DNA of 64,000 bases, from positions 179,474 through 243,473 of the forward strand of contig NZ_KI515774.1 in assembly GCF_000478175.1 (NCBI RefSeq), written 5' to 3'. The translations under genes were made by a program, and so were the position numbers. Shown piece after piece: positions 1 to 9,576 of the stretch; within the stretch, counting starts at the first letter, position 1, and each line of letters begins with the position of its first letter. The notes under the pieces are model-generated. The model worked only from the letters and a program-made list of their open reading frames with translations, did no database searches and was not told the origin of the DNA. This stretch comes from Corynebacterium sp. KPL1814 (GTDB taxonomy: Bacteria > Actinomycetota > Actinomycetes > Mycobacteriales > Mycobacteriaceae).

Positions 1-542
1 ACGTCTTCTACCGGCTCGATGCGAAATAGCTTCAAAATCGCGTTGGAAGAGTACTCGAAAAAGCGGATGAGCCAGCCGAAAATGAGCAGATACCACTGCG
101 TGGACGCGGCCAAGCGCAGCGCCGTTTTCATGGGCGCGGCGATGGTGTAGTTCTTAGGGAAAAGCTCCGCGAAAAGCATCGTGGCGATGGTGGAAATAAA
201 CAGCGCCGCGATGGTGCCGATAGCCACGGATACGCCGGTGGGAATGCCTACGCCGCCGAGCAGCACGCCAAGGCCCTGGCCCACTAGGGGCTCTGCCACA
301 TAACCAATGAGCAGGCCGGTAATGGTAATGCCGAGCTGCGCACCGGAAAGCATGAAGGAGGTGCGTTTGGTAATGTCCAGCGCGCGCTGGGCGGATTTAT
401 CACCTTCAGCGGCCATGGACCGCAATTGGGTGCGGTCCACAGACATGAATGAAAACTCTTGCGCCACGAAATAAGCGTTCGCGACGATGATGATTCCGAT
501 GACGACAAAGCCAGCCAGGATCATCAAAATAGCCGATAACAT
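1..542 (-). CDS. CNNM-domain hemolysin/CorC family membrane protein (3' end outside window)
   Basis: The reading frame starts at ATG 540-542 on the minus strand, behind a GGGGAG ribosome-binding site, and runs off the left edge after about 180 codons. The N-terminus is a long hydrophobic helix (residues 1-22) followed by a stretch ending AQEFSFMSVDRTQLR, then two or three further membrane segments rich in Gly/Ile/Leu. This is the layout of the CNNM (DUF21) transmembrane domain that precedes CBS and CorC domains in the HlyC/CorC family, which is linked to Mg/Co ion transport. The CBS domains would lie outside the window. It is divergent from hemW with a 149-bp gap. Family assignment is firm; substrate is unknown. 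Confidence 0.85.
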   Translation of the reverse strand, partial: MLSAILMILAGFVVIGIIIVANAYFVAQEFSFMSVDRTQLRSMAAEGDKSAQRALDITKRTSFMLSGAQLGITITGLLIGYVAEPLVGQGLGVLLGGVGIPTGVSVAIGTIAALFISTIATMLFAELFPKNYTIAAPMKTALRLAASTQWYLLIFGWLIRFFEYSSNAILKLFRIEPVED

Positions 543-691
543 GAGTTACTCCCCACCGCCTATAAGGTGGCGGGGACATCGACTGGGAGGCTCCACTGAA
601 GGTACCTTTCTATACGCGGGAAGTTGGCAATATACTACATGTTTAACACCCATTTCGGCCATTTTGTTCCCCGCCTATTAGGGTTTGATTC

Positions 692-1831
692 ATGACTGAA
701 CCATTCGGGCTGTATATCCACGTTCCCTTTTGCGCCACCCGCTGCGGCTATTGCGATTTCAATACCTATACCCCCGGCGAGTTGGGCAGCCCGCGAGATC
801 TCACCGAACCGTACCTCGACGCCCTAGACAAGGAGCTGGAGATGGCGGCTGGCCGCGTGGGGCGCACCGCGGATACGGTTTTCATCGGCGGCGGCACTCC
901 CTCGCTCTTGGGTGGTCAGGGCCTGAGCCGCATCCTGGATACGGTGCGCTCTACTTTTGGGCTTAGCCCAGGTGCCGAGGTCACCACCGAGTCCAACCCG
1001 GAGTCCACCTCGCCGGAGTACTTTGCCGCGCTTGCCGATGCCGGCTTTAACCGCATCAGCCTCGGCATGCAGTCCGCCTCGCACAGCGTGCTCCAGGTGC
1101 TCGAGCGCGCCCACACCCCCGGGCGCGCCTTCGACGCCGCGCGCGAGGCCCGTGCGGCCGGCTTCCAGCACGTTAACCTCGACATGATTTACGGTACGCC
1201 CACCGAAACCGACGATAACGTCCGCGAGACCTTGGACCGTGTGCTCGAGACCGGCGTCGACCACGTCAGCGCGTACTCGCTCATCGTAGAAGACGGCACC
1301 CGTATGGCCCGCAAGGTGAATAAGGGACTGTTGCCCGCTCCGGATGAAGACGTGCTGGCCCGGCGCTACGAAATGATTTCCTCCACTCTGGAAAACGCCG
1401 GATTCGAGTGGTACGAGGTCTCCAATTGGTCGCTGCCCGGCGGAGAATGCGAGCACAACCGCATTTATTGGGTCGACGGCAACTGGTGGGGCGCAGGTCC
1501 CGGTGCCCACTCCCACTTAGGCGACGAGCGCTTTTACAACGTCAAGCACCCCAACCGCTATATCCAAACGATAGGAAACGGTGAGCTGCCCATTAAAGAC
1601 AGCGAAACCCTAACGGGGGCAGATCGCCACATGGAAAAGGTGATGCTCGGCCTGCGCCTGCGCGAGGGCATCCCAGAATCCTGGCTCGATGCCCACGCAG
1701 CCCCTGCGTTGGAGGGCTTCATCGACCGCGGCCTGCTCGAGCGCGCCGGCCAGCGCGTGCGCGTGACCAAGCGCGGGCGCCTGCTTGCCGATGGCATTGT
1801 CTCCGACCTCCTCATCGCCGAAGAGTCCTAG
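692..1831 (+). CDS. hemW: Radical SAM heme chaperone HemW
   Basis: The 379-residue protein has the radical-SAM cluster motif CxxxCxxC at Cys14, Cys18 and Cys21 (FCATRCGYCDF), then GGGTPSLL near residue 67 and the HemN-like C-terminal region. The family was long annotated as oxygen-independent coproporphyrinogen III oxidase, but HemW proteins lack the extra N-terminal features of HemN and act as heme-binding chaperones. It lies directly upstream of hrcA-dnaJ, the usual actinobacterial order. ATG 692 follows an AGGG at suitable distance. Length and motifs are normal for the family. Confidence 0.93.
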   Translation: MTEPFGLYIHVPFCATRCGYCDFNTYTPGELGSPRDLTEPYLDALDKELEMAAGRVGRTADTVFIGGGTPSLLGGQGLSRILDTVRSTFGLSPGAEVTTESNPESTSPEYFAALADAGFNRISLGMQSASHSVLQVLERAHTPGRAFDAAREARAAGFQHVNLDMIYGTPTETDDNVRETLDRVLETGVDHVSAYSLIVEDGTRMARKVNKGLLPAPDEDVLARRYEMISSTLENAGFEWYEVSNWSLPGGECEHNRIYWVDGNWWGAGPGAHSHLGDERFYNVKHPNRYIQTIGNGELPIKDSETLTGADRHMEKVMLGLRLREGIPESWLDAHAAPALEGFIDRGLLERAGQRVRVTKRGRLLADGIVSDLLIAEES

Positions 1832-1911
1832 CCGCCGCCAGAAAGTTCTTATATTTTCCCCTGAACCACCAAAACCTCTTATTCGGGCTTATTCTTGTTA
1901 GACTTTTAAGA

Positions 1912-1940
1912 TTGGCACTGGATTTACGCTGTATTTATAG
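1912..1940 (+). promoter_or_regulatory. Candidate promoter of hrcA
   Basis: TTGGCA at 1912-1917 is followed 17 bases later by TTATAG (1935-1940), with an overlapping TTTATA. The segment sits about 55 bases before the GTG start of hrcA. No CIRCE inverted repeat (TTAGCACTC-N9-GAGTGCTAA) is present in this gap, so HrcA does not obviously control its own gene here. Weak, pattern-based call. Confidence 0.3.
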
Positions 1941-1995
1941 AGAGACGCCGGTACATCGACTTAAACTAACCCGCAGAGAATAGGAGCGTTGAGAA

Positions 1996-3036
1996 GTGTC
2001 CACCTCAACTGATGCCCGCCGCAAGGAGGTCCTGCGGGCCATCGTTGCGGATTACATTGCCTCCCAAGAACCCGTCGGTTCCAAAACGCTGGTAGAGCGC
2101 TACCGGCTGGGCGTTTCTTCCGCGACCATCCGCAATGACATGGCTGTGCTGGAATCTCAGGGTCTGATTTCGCAGCAGCATGCCAGCTCAGGGCGCGTTC
2201 CCACGCAGCAGGGCTACCGGCAGTTCGTTGATTCTCTCCACGAGGTTAAGCCGCTTTCTACCCCTGAGCGCAAAGCGATGCTGAACTTCCTGGAAGGCGG
2301 GGTAGACCTCGAAGATGTGCTTCGCCGCTCCGTGCAGCTTTTGGCCCAGGTCACGGAGCAGGCGGCCGTGGTGCAGCTGCCCAATTTGAAGGTCTCGCGC
2401 GTCAAGCACTGCGAGGTGGTCACGCTATCTCCGGTGCGGGTGCTGCTCGTGCTGATTACGGATAATGGCCGCGTGGATCAACGCAACGTGGAACTGGATG
2501 AGGTCATTGACCAAGACCAGACGTATCGCCTGCGGGACATCGTCAATAATGCGCTAGTGGGCAAGACGCTTACTGATGCCTCCGTGGAGCTCGCCCACCT
2601 CGTCGATGACGCCCCTCTAGATATCCGCCACCACGTGCTCAAGGTGGCGACCACGCTCATTGAAACCTTGGTGGAACAGCCTTCCGATCGCCTGATTATG
2701 GCGGGCACCTCCAACCTCACCCGCGTCGCCCGCGAATTCCCAGAAGGCCTGCCCAAAATTATCGAGGCCTTAGAAGAACAGGTCGTCGTCCTGAAATTGT
2801 TGGCGCGGGTGCCGGATCTGGGCAATGTTTCCGTGGTGATTGGAGACGAAAACGAAGAGGATCAACTGCGTGATGCCTCCGTCGTTGCCGCCGGGTATGG
2901 TTTTGGAACCGGGGGACAGGCGGCGACGCTGGGCGGCCTCGGCGTGGTGGGCCCGACGTTTATGGACTATTCGGGAACAATCTCTAAGGTCTCTGCTGTT
3001 GCACAATACGTAAGCGAAATTTTGGCCGGCGAGTAG
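1996..3036 (+). CDS. hrcA: Heat-inducible transcription repressor HrcA
   Basis: The 346-residue protein begins with a winged-helix DNA-binding segment (residues 1-80, containing [18 protein letters not shown]) followed by the HrcA dimerisation and inserted domains. HrcA represses chaperone genes by binding CIRCE elements and is kept active by GroEL. The start is GTG 1996; no in-frame ATG matches the family N-terminus ([18 protein letters not shown]). dnaJ follows after 80 bases. The pair hrcA-dnaJ is conserved in Actinobacteria. The CIRCE targets (groES/groEL operons) are not in this window. Confidence 0.95.
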   Translation: MSTSTDARRKEVLRAIVADYIASQEPVGSKTLVERYRLGVSSATIRNDMAVLESQGLISQQHASSGRVPTQQGYRQFVDSLHEVKPLSTPERKAMLNFLEGGVDLEDVLRRSVQLLAQVTEQAAVVQLPNLKVSRVKHCEVVTLSPVRVLLVLITDNGRVDQRNVELDEVIDQDQTYRLRDIVNNALVGKTLTDASVELAHLVDDAPLDIRHHVLKVATTLIETLVEQPSDRLIMAGTSNLTRVAREFPEGLPKIIEALEEQVVVLKLLARVPDLGNVSVVIGDENEEDQLRDASVVAAGYGFGTGGQAATLGGLGVVGPTFMDYSGTISKVSAVAQYVSEILAGE

Positions 3037-3116
3037 TGCGGGTAGACTAGCCGGTCGCTACATAAATTTTTTCAAGGTAATACCAACAAGACGATCGAGA
3101 AGGAATATCTCTAACA

Positions 3117-4277
3117 GTGGCTCGTGACTATTACGGCATCCTCGGTGTTGATAAGGACGCAACGGACCAGGAAATTAAGAAGGCGTACCGCAAACTGGCC
3201 CGCAAGTATCACCCGGATGTGAACCCGGATGATGAGGCAGCGGCGGAGAAATTTCGCGAGGCCTCGGTTGCCCAAGAAGTTTTGCTGGATCCGCAAAAGC
3301 GCCAGATCGTCGATATGGGCGGCGATCCCATGGAGCAAGGCGGCGGTGGCGCTGGTGCCGGTGCCGGCGGATTTAGCGGCTTCGGCGGCGGTGGCTTAGG
3401 TGATATCTTCGCCGAGTTCTTCGGCGGTGGCGCCGGCGGCGGATCCCGCGGGCCTAAGTCGCGCGTGCAGCCCGGCAACGATGCCCTCCTGCGCACCCGA
3501 ATTACCCTGGAAGAGGCTTATACCGGCCTGAAGAAGAAGGTCACCGTCGATACCGCGGTGCTGTGTGATTCCTGCGGCGGCACCGGCTCGAACTCCAAGT
3601 CCAAGCCCGTTACCTGCGATAACTGCAATGGCATGGGTGAGATCCAGGAGATGCAGCGCAGCTTCTTGGGCAATGTGATGACCACCCGCCCGTGCCCGAA
3701 GTGCCAGGGCTTTGGCGAAATCATTGAGGATCCCTGCAACCAGTGCGCCGGCGATGGCCGCGTGAAAAAGCGTCGCGACCTTACGGTGTCCATCCCGGCT
3801 GGCATCAACGATGGCATGCGCATCCGCATGGCCTCCCAGGGCGAGGTCGGCCACGGCGGCGGGCCCGCAGGTGACCTTTACGTTGAGGTGCACACCCAAG
3901 AACACGAGGTCTTCCAGCGCAATGCGGATGACTTGAACGTCACCGTGCACGTGCCGATGATCGACGCTGCGCTGGGCACCAACTTCACCATCGATCAGCT
4001 TAATGGCGAAGAGCTCACCATCGATATCGAGCCGGGCACCCAGCCAGGCGAGTCCATCAAGGTCGAGGGCGCGGGCATGCCACGCCTGCGCACCGATGGT
4101 TACGGCAGCCTGTTTGCCCACGTGGATGTGGTCGTCCCCAAGGATCTGGATCGCAAGAGCCGCGAGGCGCTGGAAAAGATCCGCAATACCCGCGATGAGG
4201 GCGCCCGCGTGCGCACCGCCAGCGACGGGCAGGAAGACTCCTTCTTTACCCGCCTGCGCGATAAGTTCCGCCGCTAA
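3117..4277 (+). CDS. dnaJ: Co-chaperone DnaJ (DnaJ2 type)
   Basis: A J domain with the HPD tripeptide at residues 32-34 is followed by a Gly-rich linker (about 70-120), four zinc-binding CxxCxGxG repeats ([32 protein letters not shown]) and two C-terminal substrate-binding domains. It stimulates the DnaK ATPase and hands over unfolded clients. The start is GTG 3117 with GAAGGAAT upstream. A TAGACT box at 3043-3048, just after hrcA, may be its own promoter. The stop codon overlaps the rsmE start (TAATG), so the two are translationally coupled. The 386-residue length is typical. Confidence 0.95.
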   Translation: MARDYYGILGVDKDATDQEIKKAYRKLARKYHPDVNPDDEAAAEKFREASVAQEVLLDPQKRQIVDMGGDPMEQGGGGAGAGAGGFSGFGGGGLGDIFAEFFGGGAGGGSRGPKSRVQPGNDALLRTRITLEEAYTGLKKKVTVDTAVLCDSCGGTGSNSKSKPVTCDNCNGMGEIQEMQRSFLGNVMTTRPCPKCQGFGEIIEDPCNQCAGDGRVKKRRDLTVSIPAGINDGMRIRMASQGEVGHGGGPAGDLYVEVHTQEHEVFQRNADDLNVTVHVPMIDAALGTNFTIDQLNGEELTIDIEPGTQPGESIKVEGAGMPRLRTDGYGSLFAHVDVVVPKDLDRKSREALEKIRNTRDEGARVRTASDGQEDSFFTRLRDKFRR

Positions 4278-5020
4278 TGTCGCTGCCCGTCTTCATCCAC
4301 CCGGATCTCTCCGCCGCCCAGGCCGGAGACGCCATCACGCTGTCTGGGCCTGAGGCGCGCCACGCCGTGACGGTCAAGCGGATGCAGCAGGGGGAGAAGC
4401 TGGCGCTTATCGATGGCACCGGAATCCGCCTTACCCTCACCGTCACCGAGACCTCGGGCAAGGACCACTTGACCGGCACCGTCGAGTCCGTTACCCAGCT
4501 ACCGGAGCCGAATCCGCGGGTAACCGTGGTGCAGGCGATTCCCAAATCCGAGCGCGCCGAGCTAGCCGTTGACTTGGCTACACAGGCAGGGGCGGATGAG
4601 ATCATCGCCTGGCAGGCGGATCGCTGCGTGGCCAAGTGGGACGGGAAGAAGGCGCCGAAGGCCATAACCAAATGGCAGGCCGCAGCCGAAGCGGCCGCAA
4701 AGCAATCTCGGCGAGACCGCATCCCGCAGATCCGCGGCCCGCTGACTACCCGCCAATTGGTTGCGGAGCTAGCAGAGCGCGCAGAATCCGCGCGCGTGTT
4801 AGTCCTGCACGAGGAAGCCACCGAATCCATCCGCGAGGTGGACTTGCGCGGCGAGGTCTTCCTCCTGGTCGGCCCCGAAGGCGGAATCGGGGAAAATGAG
4901 CTGACAACCCTGCGCGAGGCCGGGGCCGTTCCTATCAAATTGGGCCCGGAGGTTTTGCGCACCGCCAGCGCGGCGATGGTGGCCTTGGCGGCTATCGGCA
5001 TGCGGACTGAGCGCTGGTAG
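4277..5020 (+). CDS. rsmE: 16S rRNA (uracil-1498-N3) methyltransferase RsmE
   Basis: The 247-residue protein has an N-terminal PUA-like domain and a C-terminal SPOUT methyltransferase fold with the SAM-binding knot signature VGPEGGIGENE near residue 195 and LGPEVLRTASA after it. RsmE methylates N3 of U1498 in 16S rRNA using S-adenosylmethionine. The ATG shares one base with the dnaJ stop codon, indicating coupled translation. The phoH-like gene begins 10 bases downstream, so dnaJ-rsmE-phoH-ybeY form one operon. Confidence 0.93.
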   Translation: MSLPVFIHPDLSAAQAGDAITLSGPEARHAVTVKRMQQGEKLALIDGTGIRLTLTVTETSGKDHLTGTVESVTQLPEPNPRVTVVQAIPKSERAELAVDLATQAGADEIIAWQADRCVAKWDGKKAPKAITKWQAAAEAAAKQSRRDRIPQIRGPLTTRQLVAELAERAESARVLVLHEEATESIREVDLRGEVFLLVGPEGGIGENELTTLREAGAVPIKLGPEVLRTASAAMVALAAIGMRTERW

Positions 5021-5030
5021 CCTATTAGAC

Positions 5031-6008
5031 GTGCCTATCATCACCAAGAAATGTGAGATCGATTCCGCGTATGTCAGCAGCGTTTTGGGCAGCGCGGACG
5101 ATAACCTCCGCGTGCTCAATGACCGCCTCGATGCGGACCTTTTTGCCCGCGGCAATATTGTCACCGTCACCGGCCCCGATTACGAGGTAGCCCGCGCGGC
5201 GAAGATCCTCGATGAGCTCGAGGCCATCGCTAGGCGCGGCCATGCCGTATCTACCGATACGGTCAAGCACACCATGGACATGGTCGCCGTAGAGGCGCCG
5301 CAGTCGGTGGCAGCGGCGATGGCGGCGGACATCGTCAAGCGCCGCGGCAAGTCCATCCGCCCTAAGACCGTGGGGCAATCCGAATATGTGCAGGCCATCG
5401 ACAATAATACGGTGGTCTTTGGCATTGGCCCGGCCGGTTCCGGCAAGACCTACCTGGCGGTGGCGAAGGCCGTGCAGGCGCTGCAAAATAAGCAAGTCTC
5501 GCGCATTATTCTTACCCGTCCGGCGGTCGAGGCGGGCGAAAACCTGGGCTTTTTGCCGGGTACGCTGAATGACAAGATCGACCCGTACCTGCGCCCGCTG
5601 TATGACGCGCTGCGGGACATGCTCGATCCAGAGATGATCCCCAAGCTGATGGATGCCGGCATCATCGAGGTCGCCCCGCTGGCGTATATGCGCGGGCGTA
5701 CGCTCAATGATGCTTTCGTCATCCTTGATGAGGCGCAAAACACCACGCCGGCTCAGATGAAGATGTTTTTGACCCGCCTGGGCTTTGGCTCCACCATCGT
5801 GGTCACCGGCGATATTTCCCAGGTGGATCTGCCGCGCGGGCAGGTATCCGGCCTGCGCATCGTGCGACGAATTCTCAATAACGTGGACGATATCCACTTT
5901 GCGGATCTCAGCGCCCAGGACGTGGTGCGCCACCAGCTGGTCGGCCGCATCGTGGATGCCTATGATTCCTTTGACAATAAACAGGCTGCGGAAAACGAGG
6001 GGAAATAA
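5031..6008 (+). CDS. PhoH-like ATPase (YbeZ)
   Basis: The 325-residue protein contains Walker A GPAGSGKT (about residues 132-139) and Walker B VILDEAQN (near residue 233), with the long insert typical of the PhoH family and an N-terminal KH-like region. PhoH/YbeZ proteins are cytoplasmic NTPases that work with the endoribonuclease YbeY in rRNA maturation and stress. Here the next gene is ybeY, starting immediately after its stop codon. The start is GTG 5031, ten bases after rsmE. Confidence 0.93.
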   Translation: MPIITKKCEIDSAYVSSVLGSADDNLRVLNDRLDADLFARGNIVTVTGPDYEVARAAKILDELEAIARRGHAVSTDTVKHTMDMVAVEAPQSVAAAMAADIVKRRGKSIRPKTVGQSEYVQAIDNNTVVFGIGPAGSGKTYLAVAKAVQALQNKQVSRIILTRPAVEAGENLGFLPGTLNDKIDPYLRPLYDALRDMLDPEMIPKLMDAGIIEVAPLAYMRGRTLNDAFVILDEAQNTTPAQMKMFLTRLGFGSTIVVTGDISQVDLPRGQVSGLRIVRRILNNVDDIHFADLSAQDVVRHQLVGRIVDAYDSFDNKQAAENEGK

Positions 6009-6629
6009 GTGAGTATCGAGTTTCTCAACGAGTCGGGTTTTGATGGCGTCAACGAGGAGATGCTTATCGATGTCGCCTCTTTTACCTTCGGTGCCATGGA
6101 CATCAACCCCGATGCGGAATGCACCATTACCTGCGTGGATCTGAAGTCCATTGAGGATCTGCACATCCGCTGGATGGACTTGGAAGGCCCTACCGATGTC
6201 ATGAGTTTTCCCATGGATGAGCTTACCCCCGGCGCCACTTCTGGTGGCGGGCGCCCCGATGCCGCCGATCCGGGCCCTGCCATGCTTGGCGATATTGTCT
6301 TATGCCCCGAGTTCGCTCTGCGACAGGCCGATGCCGCCGGACATTCGCTCGGGCACGAGCTCGCGCTGTTGACGGTGCACGGCTGCCTGCACTTGCTGGG
6401 CTACGATCACGCCACCGCGGCGGAAGAAAAGGAAATGTTTGCCCGGCAGAATGAACTGCTGGCGGATTGGTACGATGACCTCGTTGCACGCGGGAAGAGC
6501 TACCAGCCAAAGCCTTCGGGCCCGAAGGCCTTTCCGGATGCTGCCGAGCGAGCACGCCTCGATGAACAGGTACCCGGCGGCGGCATCCCCGCGATTGGGG
6601 AACCACGCGACGAGGAAACCCAAGAATAA
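6009..6629 (+). CDS. ybeY: Endoribonuclease YbeY (rRNA maturation)
   Basis: The zinc-binding signature [11 protein letters not shown] (HxxxHxxxxxH) lies near residue 124, in a 206-residue protein of the UPF0054 family. YbeY is a single-strand endoribonuclease needed for 16S rRNA 3'-end maturation and ribosome quality control. GTG 6009 directly follows the TAA of the PhoH-like gene. A C-terminal extension of about 50 residues (Pro/Ala/Glu-rich) is longer than in E. coli. In many relatives a CorC gene and era follow; here pdxY and amiF come in between. Confidence 0.95.
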   Translation: MSIEFLNESGFDGVNEEMLIDVASFTFGAMDINPDAECTITCVDLKSIEDLHIRWMDLEGPTDVMSFPMDELTPGATSGGGRPDAADPGPAMLGDIVLCPEFALRQADAAGHSLGHELALLTVHGCLHLLGYDHATAAEEKEMFARQNELLADWYDDLVARGKSYQPKPSGPKAFPDAAERARLDEQVPGGGIPAIGEPRDEETQE

Positions 6630-6680
6630 TTTCGCCCATTCCTTTGTCTCTGTGCATAAGCAGTAGCACAATGGATAGCT

Positions 6681-7529
6681 ATGACTATCCTTTCCATCCA
6701 GTCTCATGTCACCTACGGCCATGTGGGAAATTCCGCGGCCGTCTTTCCTCTCCAGCGCGCCGGCCACGAGGTGTGGCCCGTGCACACGGTGAATTTTTCC
6801 AACCACACTGGATACGGTGACTGGGGTGGACCGATGATTCCGGCCAGTGATGTCACGTCGATCATCGATGGCATCGAAAAGCGCGGTGCTTTTGAAGGTA
6901 TCGACGCCATCCTTTCTGGCTACCAGGGCGGCTCCGACATTGCTGATGCCATCGTGGACACCGTTCGCCGAATCAAGGCCGTCAACCCCAAGGCGCTGTA
7001 CGCTTGCGACCCCGTGATGGGTAATGCGAAGTCGGGCTGCTTCGTTTCAGATGACATTCCGCCGCTGCTGCGTGACCGCGTGGTGCCCGTGGCCGATATC
7101 ATCACCCCGAACCAATTTGAGCTGGGCTACCTTACCGGTACCGAGGTCAATACCTTGGACCAGACCTTGGCTGCGGTGAAGAAGGCGCAGGAAATGGGGC
7201 CGAAGACGGTATTGGTTACCTCCGTAAAACGCCCGGAAACCCCTGCGGATCAGATTGAGATGCTCGCCGTTGATGGTGAACGCGCTTTCTTGCTCTCGAC
7301 CCCGCTGTTGCCGGTTAAGCGCAACGGCTCTGGTGACGTGACCGCGGCGCTGTTTACTGGCCACTACGTTGAAACCGATGACGTGAAAGAGGCGCTGCGC
7401 CGCACCGCATCTTCCGTCTATGAGCTTCTGCGCACGACGTATGAGGCGGAATCCACTGAGCTGCAGCTTATTCAAGCTCAGGACGCCTTCGCCCACCCGA
7501 GTATGCAATTCCAGGCGGAGGAGCTCTAA
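6681..7529 (+). CDS. pdxY: Pyridoxal kinase
   Basis: The 282-residue protein opens with the vitamin-B6-kinase pattern ILSIQSHVTYGHVGNSAA and carries the ribokinase-type catalytic motif NGSGD (Asp about residue 219). It phosphorylates pyridoxal to pyridoxal 5'-phosphate in the salvage pathway. There is no clear Shine-Dalgarno sequence; a CACAAT box at 6667-6672 lies close to the ATG, which would suit a leaderless transcript. It stands alone between ybeY and amiF. PdxY and PdxK are hard to separate by eye; length and sequence favour PdxY. Confidence 0.88.
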   Translation: MTILSIQSHVTYGHVGNSAAVFPLQRAGHEVWPVHTVNFSNHTGYGDWGGPMIPASDVTSIIDGIEKRGAFEGIDAILSGYQGGSDIADAIVDTVRRIKAVNPKALYACDPVMGNAKSGCFVSDDIPPLLRDRVVPVADIITPNQFELGYLTGTEVNTLDQTLAAVKKAQEMGPKTVLVTSVKRPETPADQIEMLAVDGERAFLLSTPLLPVKRNGSGDVTAALFTGHYVETDDVKEALRRTASSVYELLRTTYEAESTELQLIQAQDAFAHPSMQFQAEEL

Positions 7530-7656
7530 AGCTGCACTGGTGGAGTGGTGTGGTCTGCAATCCGAGACAAGTAATCCGCTGTTTTGGTGCATAACTTGGT
7601 GAATACCTATAAAGTGATAGGTGTAACGTAATCAACGACGTGATTGGAGTCCCGTC

Positions 7657-8676
7657 TTGTCCAGCACCGGAAGTATCAGCGCATCCCCCGACGGCCTGTT
7701 GATGGCCCTTATTCAATACCCAGTTCCCGTAGTCAATTCCCCGGAAGACGTTCAAGCAAACGTCGATGAAATCTGCCGCATGGTGGCCTCGACCAAGGCT
7801 GGCTACCCAGACCTAGATCTCATCGTCTTTCCGGAATACTCCTCTTCGGGCCTGAACACCAAGATTTGGTCCTACGATGAATTCCTCATCGGCCTCGATG
7901 ACCCCAAGGTGGACCAGTACAAGCAGGCTTGTAAGGATAACGACGTCTGGGGCGTCTTCTCCATCATGGAACCCAACCATGAAGAGGGAAAGCCGCCGTT
8001 CAACACGGCGATTATCATCAACTCCGACGGTGAGATTGCGCTGCACTACCGCAAGCTGCAGCCATGGACCCCCATCGAGCCGTGGTACCCAGGTGACCTG
8101 GGCATGCCGGTATGCGATGGCCCCAAGGGTTCCAAGCTTGCAGTCAATATCTGCCACGATGGCATGTTCCCCGAGCTCGCCCGCGAAGCAGCGTATAAGG
8201 GAGCCAATGTTTATATCCGCATCTCGGGCTATTCCACCCAGACCCAAGACCAGTGGATCATGACCAATAAGACCAACGCCTTCCAGAACCTCATGTACAC
8301 GGCATCGGTGAACTTGGCGGGCTATGACCAAGTCTTCTATTACTTCGGTGAAGGCAATGTCTGCAACTACGACGGCCACATGATTTCTGAGGGCCACCGC
8401 AACCCGGGCGAAATCGTCACTGCAGAGGTATTCCCAGCGCTGGCTGATAAGGCGCGCATCAACTGGGGCCTCGAAAACAACATCTTCAACCTGGGTAATC
8501 GCGGCTATGTTGGCTACCCAGGCGGAAAGACCGAAAACTACCTCACCTGGGTAGAAGACCTCGCCAAGGGCGAGTACAAACTACCGTGGTCCGACGATGT
8601 CCGTATTAAGGACGGCTGGAAGTACTATCCGGACGGACCGCAGCTTGGCCCGCTTCCGGACGAATTCAAGAAATAG
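7657..8676 (+). CDS. amiF: Formamidase (nitrilase superfamily)
   Basis: The 339-residue protein has the nitrilase-fold triad at Glu60 (FPEYSS), Lys133 (YRKLQPW) and Cys166 (NICHDG), the same numbering as characterised AmiF enzymes. The blocks [10 protein letters not shown] and [14 protein letters not shown], and its length, fit formamidase better than the related aliphatic amidase AmiE. It hydrolyses formamide to formate and ammonia in the cytoplasm, supplying nitrogen. The start is TTG 7657 with TGGAG seven bases upstream. A strong terminator follows. No transporter or regulator is adjacent, so the physiological substrate is inferred from the family. Confidence 0.88.
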   Translation: MSSTGSISASPDGLLMALIQYPVPVVNSPEDVQANVDEICRMVASTKAGYPDLDLIVFPEYSSSGLNTKIWSYDEFLIGLDDPKVDQYKQACKDNDVWGVFSIMEPNHEEGKPPFNTAIIINSDGEIALHYRKLQPWTPIEPWYPGDLGMPVCDGPKGSKLAVNICHDGMFPELAREAAYKGANVYIRISGYSTQTQDQWIMTNKTNAFQNLMYTASVNLAGYDQVFYYFGEGNVCNYDGHMISEGHRNPGEIVTAEVFPALADKARINWGLENNIFNLGNRGYVGYPGGKTENYLTWVEDLAKGEYKLPWSDDVRIKDGWKYYPDGPQLGPLPDEFKK

Positions 8677-8696
8677 GTACACGGCTATTAGCTACT

Positions 8697-8742
8697 GAAG
8701 GCCCCGCACCCTCGTACATTTTGAGGGTACGGGGCCTTCGGG
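8697..8742 (+). terminator. Rho-independent terminator after amiF
   Basis: A long stem pairs GAAGGCCCCG and CACCCTC (8697-8713) with GAGGGT and CGGGGCCTTC (8723-8739) around a loop containing GTACATTTT. It lies 20 bases past the amiF stop. There is no long U tract, as is common in this genus. Confidence 0.75.
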
Positions 8743-8824
8743 CTGGTGTTGGGCCGATCGAAAATGCAAAAGGTCAACGTCCTCGGGTATATCTGAGCGC
8801 GATTTGCTACATTTCAGGTGCGAA

Positions 8825-8857
8825 AATGCTCAGTTATAGCAGTGGACCTATAGCATC
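8825..8857. repeat. 33-bp intergenic repeat, copy 1
   Basis: A 33-base unit beginning AATGCTCAGTTATAGCAG and ending ACCTATAGCATC recurs at 23588-23620 with a single mismatch (A/T at position 14). Its outer ends ATGCT and AGCAT are inverted and TATAGC occurs twice inside. It lies in non-coding DNA between the amiF terminator and a lipoprotein gene. Function unknown. Confidence 0.7.
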
Positions 8858-8895
8858 TGCGAAAAGCCGACGGGGCACAGCCTGAAGACGCAGCT

Positions 8896-9447
8896 CTAGA
8901 GGCCTTGTGCCTGCGAGGGCGTTTCCGCAAGAGAATCGTCGTCATAGGATTCTGGTGACGCTCCGCCCTGCGGCGTTCCCGAATATGGAGCGCCACCGTT
9001 GCAAAGCTCTGGCCATTCGTCTGGATAAAGCAAGTGTCCATTAAGGCCACCGCATACTCGTTCCGCGCGCATGGAACGCTGGAGTGCAGGGGTATTGCAC
9101 AGTTCGGTTTGGTGGGAAGAGTCATCAGAAAACTTCCCGAATGCTCCAAGGCCTATTTCGCAATACAGCAGCTCTGGCTCAGCGGCTGCCGCCTGCGGTT
9201 GTGCACCTGGCTCCTCAGCTGCTACTTGGGTTTCTGGTTCTGTTGGGATTTCGGTAGTGGGCTCTTGCGTGGTTGATTGTGCAATGCTGCTCGATGAGGT
9301 CGCACTAGGTGAGCTGGAAGATGGACTGATTGAAGTACTGGTGGATTCCTCTTCGGAAGGCGAGGGGCCAGCATCAGGGGATGAACAAGCACTAATGGAA
9401 ATGGTGAGGATGGCACCTAGGAGCAGTAGGGGAGACTTGGTTGGCAT
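8896..9447 (-). CDS. Secreted lipoprotein, Ser/Thr/Pro-rich, unknown function
   Basis: From ATG 9445-9447 the product begins MPTKSPLLLLGAILTISISAC, a lipoprotein signal peptide whose lipobox (ISISAC) gives a lipidated Cys around residue 21. A long Ser/Thr/Pro/Glu linker (to about residue 90) leads to a C-terminal domain with four cysteines (YCEIG, LCNTP, VCGG, LCNGG), probably two disulfides, and a low-complexity tail. It would be anchored at the outer face of the cytoplasmic membrane. An upstream in-frame codon would add 12 residues but spoils the signal peptide. I do not recognise the C-terminal domain. Confidence 0.75.
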   Translation of the reverse strand: MPTKSPLLLLGAILTISISACSSPDAGPSPSEEESTSTSISPSSSSPSATSSSSIAQSTTQEPTTEIPTEPETQVAAEEPGAQPQAAAAEPELLYCEIGLGAFGKFSDDSSHQTELCNTPALQRSMRAERVCGGLNGHLLYPDEWPELCNGGAPYSGTPQGGASPESYDDDSLAETPSQAQGL

Positions 9448-9576
9448 GGCGGAGTGTCTTTCAGGAAGCGGTGAGAAATACACCGAGGAGGAGAGAACGG
9501 TCTTAGCTTAGCCTGCAGATTTGTTAGTGCGTGAAACAATCGGAGATTTTGGTGCGGTGGGTTATCATTGCAGGTA

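Noticed and set aside
1832..1995. CIRCE element before hrcA
   Set aside because: A TTGGCACTGG sequence at 1912 recalls half of CIRCE, but the inverted partner is absent.
5025..6164. 379-codon minus-strand frame opposite the PhoH-like and ybeY genes
   Set aside because: Antisense to two genes with clear motifs; its translation has no family features.
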